DNA of 64,000 nt from Annona cherimola (GCA_030490835.1 CM059972.1:40713452-40777451); one strand, 5' to 3'. Positions 35,076-48,741 are shown, counted from the stretch's first letter. Notes: generated by a model from the letters alone, not told the origin. A program made the numbers and translations.

Positions 35076-36458
35076 CTTTCTTCCTGTTCTTGAGATTCTG
35101 TCCTGTTTAAGGCATGCACGTGCATCGGGTTCACAGAAGTTTCATGCTTACTTGTTGCTCCAGGTATCCTAAGCTGAGCAGGTCTTCCACGTCCTTGAGA
35201 TGATTGCGCCTTGCTTGAGCAATTCGGGGCTATATGACCCACTTGATCACATATATAACATTTAACCACCTTTGCTTCCCCCGGCCTGCACTCCTTGGCA
35301 ATATGACCCGTCTGTCCACATTTATAACACCGGTTCGAGCCCTTTAGACACTCGCTTGTATGTCGCTTCTGACACTTCCTACACAGCGGTGAGCTTTTCC
35401 TCTTTTGGATTCCTTTTCCCTTCCTTATGTTTCCTTTTCTAGCTTTCTCTTTCTCGGTTTCCAGTTCCTTGGGACCCGTATTGAACGCCCTTAAACCCAA
35501 TCTTAGTTCTTGAGTTCTCAAGGCTTCAATTTCCAAAGCCCTTGCTCTCAAGGCTTGAAGCGTAATCTTTTATTAGCAAAGGTGCAAGGCTTTCCCGCAG
35601 ATATGGCCTCAACCCTTATTAGAATCTTTATGCCTAATTTCCTAGCACATTTGCAATCCATGTCACATATCTGACCAGAGCGTTGAATTTTGTAGCATAC
35701 TCAGTGACTGTCATCCTCCCTTGATACAATTTCTCAAATTTTATCATCTTTTGACTCTGTAATCCAACCGGGAGGTATTCTTTGTTAAACTCTTCCACAA
35801 AAGTTTGCCAAGACACTTCTTCGGGTCGTGGCATTGTGATTAACATCGTCTCTCACCATTCGTGTGCGTCCTTTGCTAACAAATGAGTGACACACAGTAC
35901 TTTCTGACGGTCCTTGCACGGAGATAACCTAAATAACTTCTTAATCTCTGTCATCCATTGCTCTACTTGGACCGAGTCGGGTTCTCCGGAAAACTTCGGG
36001 GGCCGTTGCGCTAGAAAGGCGTTAATGGCTCCTCTATCAGCTTCCATTAGCTGATTTTCATCCCTTAGAGGCGCCGGTGTGACAACGGGGTCCGCCATCA
36101 GAGCAGGTTCTTTTCTCTTTGCATTACCCAACTGAGCTTATTGGGTTCTTTCCCATAATCCCTGTATAATGTCAGCAGTCTGTACTGTCCAGTCCCTAGT
36201 GGCCTGCTGCATTGCTTCCTTCACTGCTGCAGCCACTCTTTCTTCTATGAGTCTATTCTGCCTCGACTCAGCTTCCTCCTCCATATTTCTTTCAGGGCTT
36301 TCATTACTCCTTCTCTGTTGGTTCCTTAGGTTCGGTCCTTGTGTTACAGTCCTTCCTCTTTTAGGTTGGCTAGATTCGCCAACTTCATGTTGGCTTGGAA
36401 CCTCTGTCGTTGTTTCTTTTCCTTTATTTTTCCTCAATTCTGCTCTTGTTTCCACCAT
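35033..36458 (-). pseudogene. gag: C1 gag
   Basis: Structural and RNA-binding protein. ATG at 36,458 (MVETRAELRKNKGKE) fits the gag start of D (54,292). An N-terminal Gln/Glu-rich region is followed by capsid motifs FLAQRPPKFSGEPDSVQVEQ and SWQTFVEEFNKEYLPVG. Two zinc knuckles, CYKCGQTGHIAKEC and CYICDQVGHIAPNC, and a further Cys-rich CRKCQKRHTSEC end the protein. Stops lie at 36,138 and 35,853 (second Trp of the usual HEWW changed to TGA). A stop at 35,634 is followed by a frameshift before 35,551. Confidence 0.88.
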
Positions 36459-36879
36459 TGTGTTAATCTGAGTATATAAAAACACACTTTTCATTTTCAA
36501 TTAACATTAAATCATTATATACACATTTCATTTAAAATCAATGTTAAGTCATTGCATACGCATTTCATCATCACATGGTCACAACCAATTCATTCAATCA
36601 CAATCATATCACATCATTCAAGTGCATTCATTCATACATATCTAAAACATCTGGAATTCAGTATATCGGCATATTCACTCACATTCATCATATTCACATC
36701 ATCACATCCATAGTTAGTGCATGTGAAAGTAAATCACACTTATGTACACATTTAGCATAGCACACACATTTCACACTTATATACATGTCAGTCTATCTTG
36801 GCAACCATAAACTAAAGCCACATTGTCATTAAACCACACTTATATATACACAACTTAAAAAAAAACAAAACAAGAAAGT

Positions 36880-37633
36880 TCATCGTCCTCCTGGACATCT
36901 CCTTAGACGTCTACGTCTACGTGGAACTTGTGAGGGTGCCTCCGTGAGTGTGCTAGTGTTGGACCACGCCTGGACCTCATCCTCTCCACTATCATCATCA
37001 TTGTCCTCATCATCCTCTACAAACTCCACTATCTTCTCCTCTACTTCCTCCTCTACTTCTTCCTCCTCTTCCTCGACAGGCTCAAGGAATTCCATCGGAT
37101 CATCATCATCATTGACCTCGACAAGTAAGACAATCTCACCTGTGTTCTCCATTATGTACAACATGACCTCATCGGGTTTAGGAGGTGCAGGTATTTTGAT
37201 GACTCCCTCGGCATGACGCTTCTCAATATAGTTGGCCATGTCTATTTCTCGCTGATGGAGTCGATCCCCTGGTGCTCCATAGCGGAACTGAATACAACCG
37301 TCCACAAACCTGTACCATGGGCTAGCGTTGGGGGGGGGTGGGTGCCTGAGTCTTTTCCCAAAAGTCCTGGAGGTCTTGTGGGTCTACTCTGTCAATTGGA
37401 AGACGGGGAGACCGGGGAATTCCGAGGTATGTTCCTGGTAGAACTCGTGCCCTAGGTTTGTAACTGGAGGGCTCTCCTAGACCTTGTTCGTGTTGACTCG
37501 AGGAAACTACGGGAAACTGTGGTGCGTTGTGCTGGGATTCCCACCATCTATTGATATTCTCTTCCCTTTGTTGTCTCCTCTCCTCCTTTTTCAACTCCTC
37601 CGCACTCATCATCCGCTTACCTCTATCCGCCAT
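36880..37633 (-). pseudogene. C1 extra ORF between primer site and gag
   Basis: About 250 residues in two frames joined at a run of nine C (plus-strand G, 37,330-37,338). Part 1 from ATG 37,633 (MADRGKRMMSAEELKKEER) has a basic/charged helix and then a Pro-rich end. Part 2 contains VDGCIQFRYGAPGDRLHQRE and a very acidic tract of Asp/Glu repeats (about 36,985-37,085). It ends with a short Arg-rich tail (RRRRRLRR) and stop at 36,880. It lies 195 bases after the primer site and about 420 before gag. I recognise no family. Relics of both parts occur in element D, so it is an old part of these elements and probably was translated. Confidence 0.6.
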
Positions 37634-37825
37634 CTGTACAACATAGCTATCAAATTGCATTGCAACATAATTTATCATCATATGACATGTATTTCATCAT
37701 ATTATAAACATACCTAATCATCATATAATCATGTCTAATTTATCACATAATCATGTGTAATCATACATATCTTATCATTCTATCAATTTCTTATACTTAG
37801 AAATTTCTCATGCCTATTTACCAAT

Positions 37826-37842
37826 CCATGCTTTGATACCAA
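37826..37842 (-). other. C1 primer-binding site (initiator Met tRNA type)
   Basis: Minus strand TTGGTATCAAAGCATGG, one change from the usual TGGTATCAGAGC core, four bases past the 5' LTR end. Confidence 0.85.
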
Positions 37843-37846
37843 GCTC

Positions 37847-40800
37847 TCTGGCGCCCCAAACTCGAGCGTCACATCCTGAGCCTTACCTCCAAATCGTATT
37901 GATTGGTAAACGTGATCAGGATTGTTGCCCTGTCACACTGTGGGTTTTATTGGATGTTTGTCCAATTTAATATTTTCTCATAAGGACTTGATTTCTCATA
38001 TTTCCGTCTCAAACATATCTAGGTCATTCCCAACCCGTTATCATATACAAAGCATGCTGATTAAAACATTTCATCAAATACATAAATCAGATGTCACTGC
38101 ATGTTCTAATCATAGTCATCAACGTAAAACATTCGAATGGTTACAATCATTCAAAATAAATTATTTCATAATATAGAAGTACTAGAGTTTTTCCATGACT
38201 TTCTCAAGCTGAAACTTGCTCCTTCGCCATCTCCTATCCTTCACCTGTCTTTTGGGTTTGGAAAACAAAATCGTGAGTCGAAACTCAATAAGCAAGCTAT
38301 TTGCATTTTTCAGGCAAATCATTTCAGGCAACATTATACATTTAAAATCATATTGGAAAGCAACTTATACCTTATCAAAAAGTATATCTTGAAAACATAA
38401 AATCCTGTACCCATCACGAGTACGATATGCATAATGTCATATAAAAACATGAACATATATAACATATTTTCCTTAGGATGGAAGCTAGCCAGGCGACCAT
38501 CCGTCCACGTCATCTCCCATTTCAGAGAGGGCGCCGCCGGCCTTGGGCCTATTTTAAGCGACTTGGCCACACCAAGGGGGGACAATCGGTCCGCTTATTT
38601 CCTTCAAGTGAACCTAGTACCTTGTGCGCACATGAACTTTTTCATAAATCCATCTTTAACATGCTAGCATGATTTTCAATCATAAACTTGGAATCACAAC
38701 ATTTTTCATAGCATTTATCCAAGGAGATTTCCCAAAGTCACATTGAAGTAAAAGCATCATTTCAACACAGTTTAACTAAGGAATGACCATCCTTAAATAC
38801 CTTTAAAACAGTTTCAATATTTTCATCAAGCAGTTAATACAAAATCACATTTATTCAAAGCAATTTAGAAAAGCAAAAATCATTTAGAAAAATTTGCTTG
38901 CTTACCTGTGTACCTTAGCTTCCGACTCCACTTTTTCTTTTCCTTTGCCTACATGAGAATAATATTTTTTTTTCATATATTTCTTTTTCTCATGTTTCAT
39001 TTAGTTTTCCAACCCATTTCATTCACATATATCATTTATTTGACTTCTCAAGTAATTATGCACATATATAGCACATTTTTACACATTTCACCGGCTAACA
39101 CATAACATATATAACCCCATAAATAGGGTATCCATTCATCCACATAAAATTCATTTAATAATTATCATTTATAGTTTCATTAACCTCAATTTTCCATTTA
39201 AACGCATCGGTGCTCCTTTTATACACACATCGTCACTTCATACTTCATAAATAAATTCCAAAATTTGAAATTAATCATTATACACTCTAAACAGATGCGT
39301 AATCATGAAATATATCATATTTTTATGCATTTTTGCATAAAATCACATTTCATAAGTCATTCATCACCCTTGCATATCAATCACTTCACATGTGCCCATT
39401 TGGCAACATATACATAATGTATTCCATAAAATTTTCTAAATCAGAAATTTAATCCATATTTCAGATTTTTAATTACCCTTAATTAAAACTGCATTTAGTG
39501 TGTTTTTATGGGGTTTAAATCCACTTACCATAGGTTTCCAAAACAGCAACTTTGGAACCCGTTTTACACCCATTTAACGTGTCTTTTGACACATAACCCT
39601 AAGCAGTTTAATAAATCTGAATTTTCAGGAAATAATTCCATTTTTCCTAATCTAAATTCATGAAATTAACACATGTTTATCATTCATAAATTAAAACCTC
39701 TCAAAACAGCAATTTGCTTATCCATTTCAGTCCCGTTCCCACTCGGTTTAGCCATCGTTTCATAAGCCCATAAAAAATCATATTTGAGTTTATTTTCCTA
39801 AATCCTTTTGAGAATCAATAACACCTTAAACTTAGGGTATTTTACGCTACATATCATTCACAAAGCATGCAAACTCATTTCCATAGCATTTTTAACCTAA
39901 AAATGAAGAATTCGGGTCGTAAACGTCGCTTTACATTCCATAGTTGCTAAAATTCATTCCTTAAGCTCAAATCAACATATGTTATTCATTAAAACATGTT
40001 TAATAACCTAAAAATATTATCCATATCAAACAGCAACTTGTCATTTAGATTTAGGGTTTGTCAAGTTGATTTTTCAACTCATATGTCATTCAAATCATCA
40101 CTTTCTTCATCTACAACATAGAAATTCATACATGCAATCTAATATCAATTCCATATTCATTCAAATGCATATTAAATCATAATTTTAAGGATTCTTTAAA
40201 CATCTATTTCATATTCAAATTTGAGAGTTTAAAACCCAAGTTAAACAACTCAAAATAACACATATACTTACTTGGTTAGTGCACTCCAAACACTAAACCC
40301 TTGGAGATGATTTCCTCCACCAAATTTCCCTTCTTTTTCCCTTAATTTTCCTTCTATTTTTCCTTTTCTTTGATGGTTCTAAAAGGGACGTCATTTTCTG
40401 GCCTTGAGGGAGAGTTTGCAACACTTAGAAATTTTTTTCCAAAGCCCATTCCCTAAGAACGTGCGTGGCTTTACAGGGCTAGATCCAATCCTATTGTGGA
40501 CCCCACATTTTGCTGCATTTTCCACATCACTTATGCTTCCTTATCCCCCTCATTTGTTGGCAAATTCTTAGCCAAGTAAAATTGCATTTTACCAATTTTT
40601 AAAAATCCAAAAACTGCTTTAAACCAAGACCGTCCAAACTGTCCAGCAATCAGGTCCATTGCTATCCATTTTTCTAGCAAGTTTTCATTTTTTTAACCCT
40701 AATTTAAGGGTAAATTATACACTTAATTAAACTTTAATTCATATATTAATTTGGTGTTAATAAATTTAACAAAAATGGCAGCAATAAGCATAACAATACA

Positions 40801-41810
40801 TGTCCAAATTTCCTACCAAGCTGCCCACGTTTTCTCTCTCCCATTCAGCTGCATTTTAATATTTTTTATTGCTGAAATTCTTCATAATTGAATGCATATC
40901 TCTATGTCCCTGCATTTCAGCTGCATAAGTACATATTTTAAAAATAAAAAAAAATCAAAATATGTAGCAATATAACCCCTTGGACGTCCCCATAGTGCCA
41001 CATTACCTATGCCTCTTGTGTGCACTTTGTAGCTTCATCATGATAAACCTTTATTACTGGGATTTTATTTGGATTTTAGTATTTCACAATAATACATAAA
41101 ATACCTTCGAAATGGGCTGCATTTGACACCTCAACTCTCATAAAAATCATGCAATTATACATTGTACTCTAGCATTAAATGAAAGGTACTTTTGAGGTGC
41201 AATAGTCAACCATGCTTACCTTTTCCAATGCAGATATTTTTCTAATATTTTATGCTTAATCCAAACCTCCCAAAATAATCATCCCATAATTTCATTCAAC
41301 CGTTTCAAATTTCATCTCAATCCGATTTTCCTAGCTCCCGTTATAGTCGTTTAAAGTTAACGGTTGAAATTAAGATATGATCAATAAATCATAACACTCA
41401 TTTCATCAAGAATTTTCATAACCCAATAATTCCATTATACCAAGCCTAACATCATTAATTTTCATTTCAAATTTCACTTGAATCCACCTTACAGGCGTTA
41501 AGTTATGAATTTTCTAGTGTTTTTCCATTTAACTTGTCAATTATCACACCAATGCCCATAATTCATATTAAATGAATTAAAATGATTTTCCATGATGTAT
41601 TTGTACATTTAAATCAACAACAATTTTCTCTAATCCCATTATCTCATTTTAGCTCAAAATGATTAATCACATCATTATTGCTAATCCTTAACCCTAATTG
41701 CAAAAATCAGCAAAATCACATAAATCATTCATAACTCAATAATTCACATATAAATGTCATATACATAATCAATGTATATATATGGGTTCTACATTGGTTA
41801 GGGTTTCACA
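37847..41810 (-). repeat. C1 5' LTR
   Basis: Partner of 27,670-31,651. It begins (minus strand) TGTGAAACC at 41,810 and ends GGCGCCAGA at 37,847. The micro-exon is at 38,906-38,948 and the stem-loop at 38,274-38,287. The TATA box of the 3' copy (TTATAAAGCC) reads CTGTAAAGCC here (near 40,469-40,478), so the promoter that would drive the element is damaged. Confidence 0.9.
38906..38948 (-). other. Putative LTR micro-exon (43 nt)
   Basis: Minus strand: TTCTCATGTAG, then 43 nt ending TACACAG, then GTAAGCAAGC. Confidence 0.5.
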
Positions 41811-42917
41811 AAGGCCAGCTTGAAGATTGCTAGGGGGTAATTCCTCTCCCAAAATCCAGATATGTAGTGGTTTATTAATATGTTCTAAGTTTAAAATATT
41901 CCTAATTAAACAGGTTCATTTATAAATTTTTATTTGGTTATTAATCAGCCCATGTTATCTAACTTATACTCATAACATTACATAAGAGCATGTATGTATG
42001 TATATGACTAAGAAGGGTAGATGTGAACTTTGAAAATCTTGCTTGAACATAGCCTGTTATAAATTCAAGTAAGTATCTAAAGTGATTAAAGAGATTAAAT
42101 GCCCTAAATTAGGGTATTGAACCAAGAAAATGATTGACTCTTGGAAGAAAAAGGATATATGTGACTTAAGGAGATGTAAGTGTTCATCTCAAAGGAAGAA
42201 TTGAATAAAATCATAAAAGGGGTTGGAAATAAGTTAATAAAAAGCAAGACATGCAAGTATATCATACTATATATGTATATAAGATAATTTTTATCACTTG
42301 TCTCGGAAAAGGCAAAGAGAAGATTGAATGAGCAAGTTGATCGCCACATGTAAGCAAACAAACTTTTGAAAATATTGATTTTATCCCAATTGTTGAAATA
42401 ATTGAAAGTGTTTTTATATTGATGCTTCTAAGAATTGCTTACAAGTGAGCAAACACAAGTCTTGAAATTATAGCTTTAATGCAATGCCTTAGAATTACTT
42501 CATTTGAAAACAAGCTCTTTAAGATGCTATTTCTAAAAGATTTTATGAAAAAAAGGATTTTGACATTTTCAAAAAATAATATTTGCAAACAAGTTTTTTT
42601 AAGTTTTACTTCCACAGGATTTTGTGAAAAGTAAGTGCATTTATAAAAGAAAAAAGGTTTCATTTGTAGGAAAAGGTTGATTACTCCCTGACACGATACT
42701 TGAAAACAAACAATGTTTTGGAAATAGTTCGTTTGTTTTGAAATGGTTTATTACAAAAATTTTAAATTTCTTTAGATATAAAAATCACGTGAAAATTATT
42801 TGTAAATGTTTTATACGGATGTTTCTAAAAAAGGAGTTTAAGGGTGGCTAACCCGATAAGTTAATTATACAAAATGAATTGATTTTTGTTTGCTAAAATA
42901 GTATACAATAGGTTATG
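41811..42917 (+). repeat. D 5' LTR, segment 2
   Basis: Continues segment 1 across the C1 insertion. It contains the 44-nt micro-exon at 42,306-42,349 (acceptor side changed to TCTCG, donor GTAAGCAAAC kept). The word around GCATGTATGTATGTATATGA at 41,989-42,008 recurs at 63,868-63,887. No gene. Confidence 0.75.
42306..42349 (+). other. Putative LTR micro-exon, acceptor decayed (44 nt)
   Basis: Starts GAAAAGGCAAAGAG and is followed by GTAAGCAAAC. The preceding bases are TCTCG instead of TATAG. The 44-nt length is unchanged. Confidence 0.4.
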
Positions 42918-45900
42918 TGTGGCACCCCAGCCCGAGCGTCACAACCTTACTCCAAGATCTATCGATTGGTAAACGTGATCAGGATTGTTGCCCTATCACA
43001 TGGCGGGCTATTTGGATATTTATCCACTTTATCTTAACTCCTTAGGAGTTTATATCATTTTTATACATTCCATGTGAAATATACACATATGATCTCATAA
43101 TTTTCCATATTTAACCATTTCATGATAAATAATTATTAACAATTGACCTTAAAATTTTATTCGCTATTTATAGTCAAAATCATCACATAGTCATAAACAC
43201 GACATAATCCTTATACAACATTCAGACACCAATAATATCATCAACATACAACCATACAATTCATAGAGTTCAATCAAAGATAACTTGTAGAAATTTATTT
43301 CTTTCTTGAATCTCTACCTGTGCTCCTTGCAAGGTTCTCCCCTTCACCTGTCTTTAGGATTTGGAAAATAAAACTGTGAGTCGAAACTCAATAAGTAAGC
43401 TCTAAGGTTTTCAGGCAATTATTTTCAAGGCAAAATTGTTTAAATGCATTTCCCTCCATTCAGTTGAAGATACTTAACAAGTGATCAACTACCAATGGAG
43501 TAGAAATCTTTTCATAAACCATTAATAGAAAGCCACATTATACCCACTCGAGGGTATATCTTAAAACATGCTTCTTATACCCGTCTAGGATATGTCATAA
43601 ACAATGTGATGCATCATTTAAAGTCATGACATTCCTTTGGATAGAAGCTAGCTAGGCAACCATCCATTTTCATCCTCTTTCTCATTCCAGGGAGGTGCCG
43701 CCAGCCCTAGGCCTCTCTTAGCGACTTGACCGCACCAAAGGAAGACATTCGGTCCACTTACACCTTTGAGGTGGACCTCATGCTTTTGTGCACATGCTTT
43801 CTTTCATAAACATGAACTTGACATGCTAGCATGATTTTTCAATCATAAACTCATGATTCATCAATGGACATAAGTTCTTGAAAAGCAGTAAGCAATTCAT
43901 TTATTCTATTGGAAATATTATTTCAATACACATTTAAATAAGGAATGGTCATCCTTAAACAAATTATAAAGAATTGAAATCATTCATTTGTTTACTCATT
44001 TAAACAGTTAGAATATCATTGATAAACATTTTATCATATTTGATAAAACAAAAGCATTTAGAAAACTGCTTGCTTACCTTGCTTGCTTAGCTTTCCACCT
44101 CGTTAATCTCTTTGCCTTTGCCTATACATAAACATAACATTGCATTCATGACAATCTATTTGCTTGCATTCACTTACTTTTCCAATCCCATAATCCATAT
44201 CATGCATAATCAACTTGGATTTTCAGGTCGATCATACATACACAAATGCACTTGTGCATTGCATCATTCATTCCATATTGTGTTTTAATCCCACATTTAG
44301 GGTAAACACATAAAATTCATTCGTAATTCATCATTTGAGAATTTATATCTCCCATTAACCATTTTTCATCCATTTTCCATTTTTTCCTACATCAATACTC
44401 ATTCTAAGCATATAAGTGACGTTTTAAGCTTCATAATTAAATATAAAAAATTGAGATAATTAATCCTCATTCATACAGAAATATCTTCATGCATTTTAAC
44501 ACATATTCATTCATATTTTTCATTTTAGCAAGTTCACATAAGTCACATATCATCCATTCACACATATGCTCTTCATACGTTCAACATACAACACATATTA
44601 TGTGTTTCTTAAAATTTCTTAACACAGAAACTTACACCCATTTTCATCATCATTAAAATCCGTAATTAACATATACTTTAGGGTTTAATTTCGGATTTTT
44701 AATCCATTTATCACTGATTTCCAAAACAGCCATGTTAAGACCCATTTTCATCCTTTCAACGCCTCTTTTAAGACTTAAATCATAAAAGATTTTTAATTCA
44801 TAATTTTCAGCAACAAAACATGCTTTTCTTAACCCAAATTTAGGGTATTATCACATATTTAAAATCCATAATTCATTTGCTTCCATAACAGAAACATTTT
44901 GATGCATATAGGGCATCCATTTGACCCGTTTTGACGTGTCCAAACATATATTCATAAAATCAGATTTAGGAAAAATCTTTCCAAACCCTTTTGGACACTC
45001 AAAGTACCTTAATCCTAGTTTATTTTACCCTCCATAACATTCATAAATCATTTCATTACAAACAGCAACAAAAATCATATGGAAAGCACCCATTTTGGCC
45101 CCCATTTGGACGTCCCATATACATACCTTAAAAAATCAGATTTAGGGAAAAATCATCCAGCCCACTTATGCCATCCAAAGGGTCCTTAATTTAGGGTACT
45201 TTACCCTATAATTCATCCATAAATAATTTAATCACTTCCTTGTATCATTTTTAACTCACGAATGAAAAAATCGGGCATTTCTTGAAACCCTAAGTTCCAT
45301 ATCTGCTAAAAAAATGCTTAAATAAACATATGTAATCCAAAATAACATTAATTACATCCAAATCATCATGCTTAAATCATACAGAAACTTGGTTTAGGGT
45401 TTTGAGAATTTCCAAGTTAGCTTTCATCTCAAAATTCAACTTAAACTTCCATTTTCACTCTCTTGAACTCTTGATCTCATTTAAATCTTTCAAAAATCAT
45501 TCAATACCTATATTAAGGCATCATAACTCAGCCTTTAAGAGTTCTTTATGAACCATATTCATGGCTCATGAATTGAGAGAGAAAACTTGATTCAAATGCT
45601 TCAAAACTTAAGTTTTTACTTACTTGAATCAGCCCTAACTTGAATCCAACTTGTGTAGCTTGTTTCTTCTTCTTTTTCTTGCTTTTTTCTTCTCCTTTTC
45701 TCCTTCCCCTTGCTGGTTTTGGACGTGCAAAGAGCTCTCCCACACTTAGCAACAATTTTGGGAAATTTCCTCCCCCTTTCTCATATACACATTTTCCAGG
45801 ATAAGCTCTCTTTTTATTATTTTTTTATCCAGCTTATGGGACCCATTTGCCACATGTCATGAAGGTAATTTATTTCTATCTTATCCCTTGATGACATGGC

Positions 45901-46970
45901 ATTTTTATAACCAATTAAAATTTGCATTTACTAATTAACAAAAATCCACAAAATCCATGCATTGATGGTCCATGTTGTTGTCCACCAATTAACGCCCCCT
46001 CTTTGCTAGCTTTTGACAATTTTTTTGCCACTTTTACCACTTATTTATGTGCTCATTTACTTCAACTAGGTATTAGGCAACTTAGACACATATTTTAGAA
46101 TTTTTAAAAATCAAATTTCATGCCCAAAAGTGCCCTTGGACGTCCCCTTGTATGCCACATGCCCTAAGCTCCATTTGAGCTAGCTATTAGGCATTAAACC
46201 ATGGCATTTAATCCTTGAAATTTCTATGGATTTGACCATTAAACAAAGCATAAAAATTCAGCTCCATCTATCCAAAATTTGACACCTTGCATAGCATTAA
46301 AACATGTCATTTTCTCAAATGCTTTTTTATTAAATGTTATGGTAGTCTAGGGTACACAAAGTCAATGCTAGATACCTTTTTCTAATTAACCACTTGCACA
46401 TGGTAATTATCTTAACCCAATCCACTCATACGATAGATTTCATAATTTTATTCAATCGTTTCATATTTCATCTTAAACCGATGTTTCTACGTCAAGTTAT
46501 GAACCTTTGGAAATAATCTTAGAGTGTGAGATTAAAAATAAATAATTATCACCTTAATCTCATCACTTGTGCCTTAGTCCAATACACACATAATTTGAGC
46601 CCAAAATCATAAGCTCGCCTTTAAAATTTCATCTCATTTCGCCTTATAGGCGTTAAGTTATGAATTTTCTATGATTTTCAACATAACTCCATAATTTTCA
46701 TTTTAATCTCTACTAATTAAATCATGAAAATTAAATTAAATATTCATGCCACATTAGTATATGCTAATCCTCATTAAGTCTCTTTAGTCATTTTGACTTA
46801 CTTTGGGCATTGGCGATTAAACTTAATCACCATTCTTAATTGCAAACCCTAATTACAAAATTCATAAATTCATGAAAATCATCTAAAAATCAATCAACTC
46901 ATACATAGATCGTAATTACACCTTAAATGCAATTATATGAGTCCTACTTGGGTCTGGGTATTACATTATG
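42913..46970 (-). mobile_element. Solo LTR S1 (Del type) with TTATG duplication
   Basis: The LTR is 42,918-46,965 (4,048 bp; minus strand TGTAATACCC to GGGTGCCACA). TTATG stands on both sides (42,913-42,917 and 46,966-46,970). No interior sequence is present, so the two LTRs of a former element recombined. It holds the GC-rich module (about 43,640-43,800), stem-loop TGAGT-TTCG-ACTCA (43,377-43,390) and micro-exon (44,078-44,121). It was inserted in D's 5' LTR. Confidence 0.9.
44078..44121 (-). other. Putative LTR micro-exon (44 nt)
   Basis: Minus strand: ATGTATAG, then 44 nt starting GCAAAGGCAAAGAG and ending AGCAAG, then GTAAGCAAGC. Confidence 0.5.
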
Positions 46971-48718
46971 CAAGCTCTTCTTTACATAAAAATGACATAA
47001 ATGACATGTGGACAAGTATATGATTCTAGGATAAATAAAGGAAGATGATACAATTGCATATCCTTTGCTTACGAAAAGCTTCGAAATGGAAATAGAGAGA
47101 ATGATAGTGAGAAAAGTTTTCTCCTCTTGAATATTGGAATGCTTCGAAATTTCTTTATCATGATAATTTTAAATTTTATTACAAGCATCACTTTTAGAAA
47201 TATTGTTTTCTCAAATATTACAAATGCTTATTAAATTTTTTATTTAAATATTTCTAAAATTATTTAAGTGTGGTCATTCTAAAACTAGAATTCAAATGAT
47301 GTTTATGAAAATATGTTTAAAGTGGGTTGTGCCCACTTTTCAAGTTGAAAAAAAAAAGATACGGACTAAGGTCTGTGATGTTTCATGAAATCATGCTAGC
47401 ATGTGAACATATATGCTTAATATATGGTGCGCTAGAACAATGAATAGGTCAATTGTAGAGATGGTTACAGGTGTGTCGGGGCCCCTCTACATATGGCCGA
47501 GTCGCTAAGGGAAGGCAGGAGGTCGGCGGCGTCCTCCCTAAGATGGGAACAGGTTCAATGAACGGACACCTAGCTAGCGTGCTATTATATGATAGATTTC
47601 TTTTCCAAAAGGTAGATGATTAATTGGTAATTGTCACTACTGAATGGGGAGAAATGCATTTACATATGCTTTGCTTTTGAAAAACCTAGAAACTATGATA
47701 TAAAATGATTTATATGAAAAAAGGTTACCCTAAATGGGGTCATAAAAGTGTTTAGACAAAAGGTGTATATACCAAGGTTTAGCTAAAAAGATTTCTATGC
47801 AAATGCGTACATGAAAAAGGGATACATGCATATGCTTTGTTTTTAAACAAGCCCCAAAATGAGGTCATGAAAAATAATTTATAAGAAATATGTCTTGGGA
47901 CTTAAAAAAATGTCCACATAAGAAAAAAAAGGGGTTTACCTAAAAAGTTTATATGCATATGCATCGCCTTTGAAAAGTCCTAACATTGGGATATAAAAAG
48001 GTTTATATGAAATTTTTTTTTATGAAAACATTTACATGAAAATGCTTGCCTGACGATGAAAATGCTTGCTTATTGAGTTATCACTCACGTTTTATTTTCC
48101 CAAACCCTAGACAAGTACAGGGAAGCTCAAGAGGTAAATAACCTGAGTATTTGAGGAAAGGTATGAGCGGGTATGCTTGTGTTTGCTAAAGTAGTTAGCT
48201 ACCTTGTATGGAATTGTATGACTAGAATTTATAAGGAATGCTAATGTATGCAAACTTACTGATAGTTCTAAATTCTATGTGAATTGATGGTTGAATGTGT
48301 GTATACAAGTATATATGTCGAATATCTGACTATGAATATGTTTTATATGATACGGCAGGGTAAGGTTGACAAAACCAATGATGTAAGGGAATAAGATGAA
48401 ATTTTATGAATGATATGTGTAATTGATGACAAGTGCCAGGAGGTGAGATTATGAAAATATATGTAAGGAAGAGGAACTAATTAGTATTTTGAAAATGCTA
48501 TGTGTGTCGAAATGCAAGTGTATCATTGCTTGTAAAATGAATGGAGTGAAATGTAAAGAGATGAAATGATGAAGGAAAAGGGGATGAAATAAAAAAAATT
48601 TAGACGAGATCCAATTTAAGAACCCGCCGCGTGATCAGGGAAACAATCCTGACTCACATTTACCAATCAATAACGATCTCGGAATAAGGCTTTATGACGC
48701 CTCGGGTTGAGGGCACTA
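46966..48718 (+). repeat. D 5' LTR, segment 3
   Basis: The last part of the LTR. It has the GC-rich module (about 47,450-47,580) and stem-loop TGAGT-TATC-ACTCA (48,074-48,087), and the end matches C1 read on the same strand (..CGCCTCGGGTTGAGGGCACTA). The terminal CA has become TA. Confidence 0.78.
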
Positions 48719-48724
48719 CGGAGC

Positions 48725-48741
48725 TTAGTTTCAAAGCAATG
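48725..48741 (+). other. D primer-binding site relic
   Basis: TTAGTTTCAAAGCAATG aligns with C1's TTGGTATCAAAGCATGG; the spacer GGAGC matches C1's GAGAGC. Confidence 0.65.

Larger units (their letters stand above)
27670..41810 (-). mobile_element. C1: structurally complete Del/Tekay-like chromovirus
   Basis: Two LTRs of about 3.97 kb surround, in minus-strand order, a primer site, an extra ORF, gag, protease, reverse transcriptase, RNase H, integrase with a chromodomain and a polypurine tract. Flanking bases AAGGT (27,665) and AAGGC (41,811) are a duplication with one change. The LTRs look over 90% identical by eye. All coding parts carry stops or frameshifts, so it is complete in layout but dead in sequence. 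It sits in D's 5' LTR. Confidence 0.9.
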
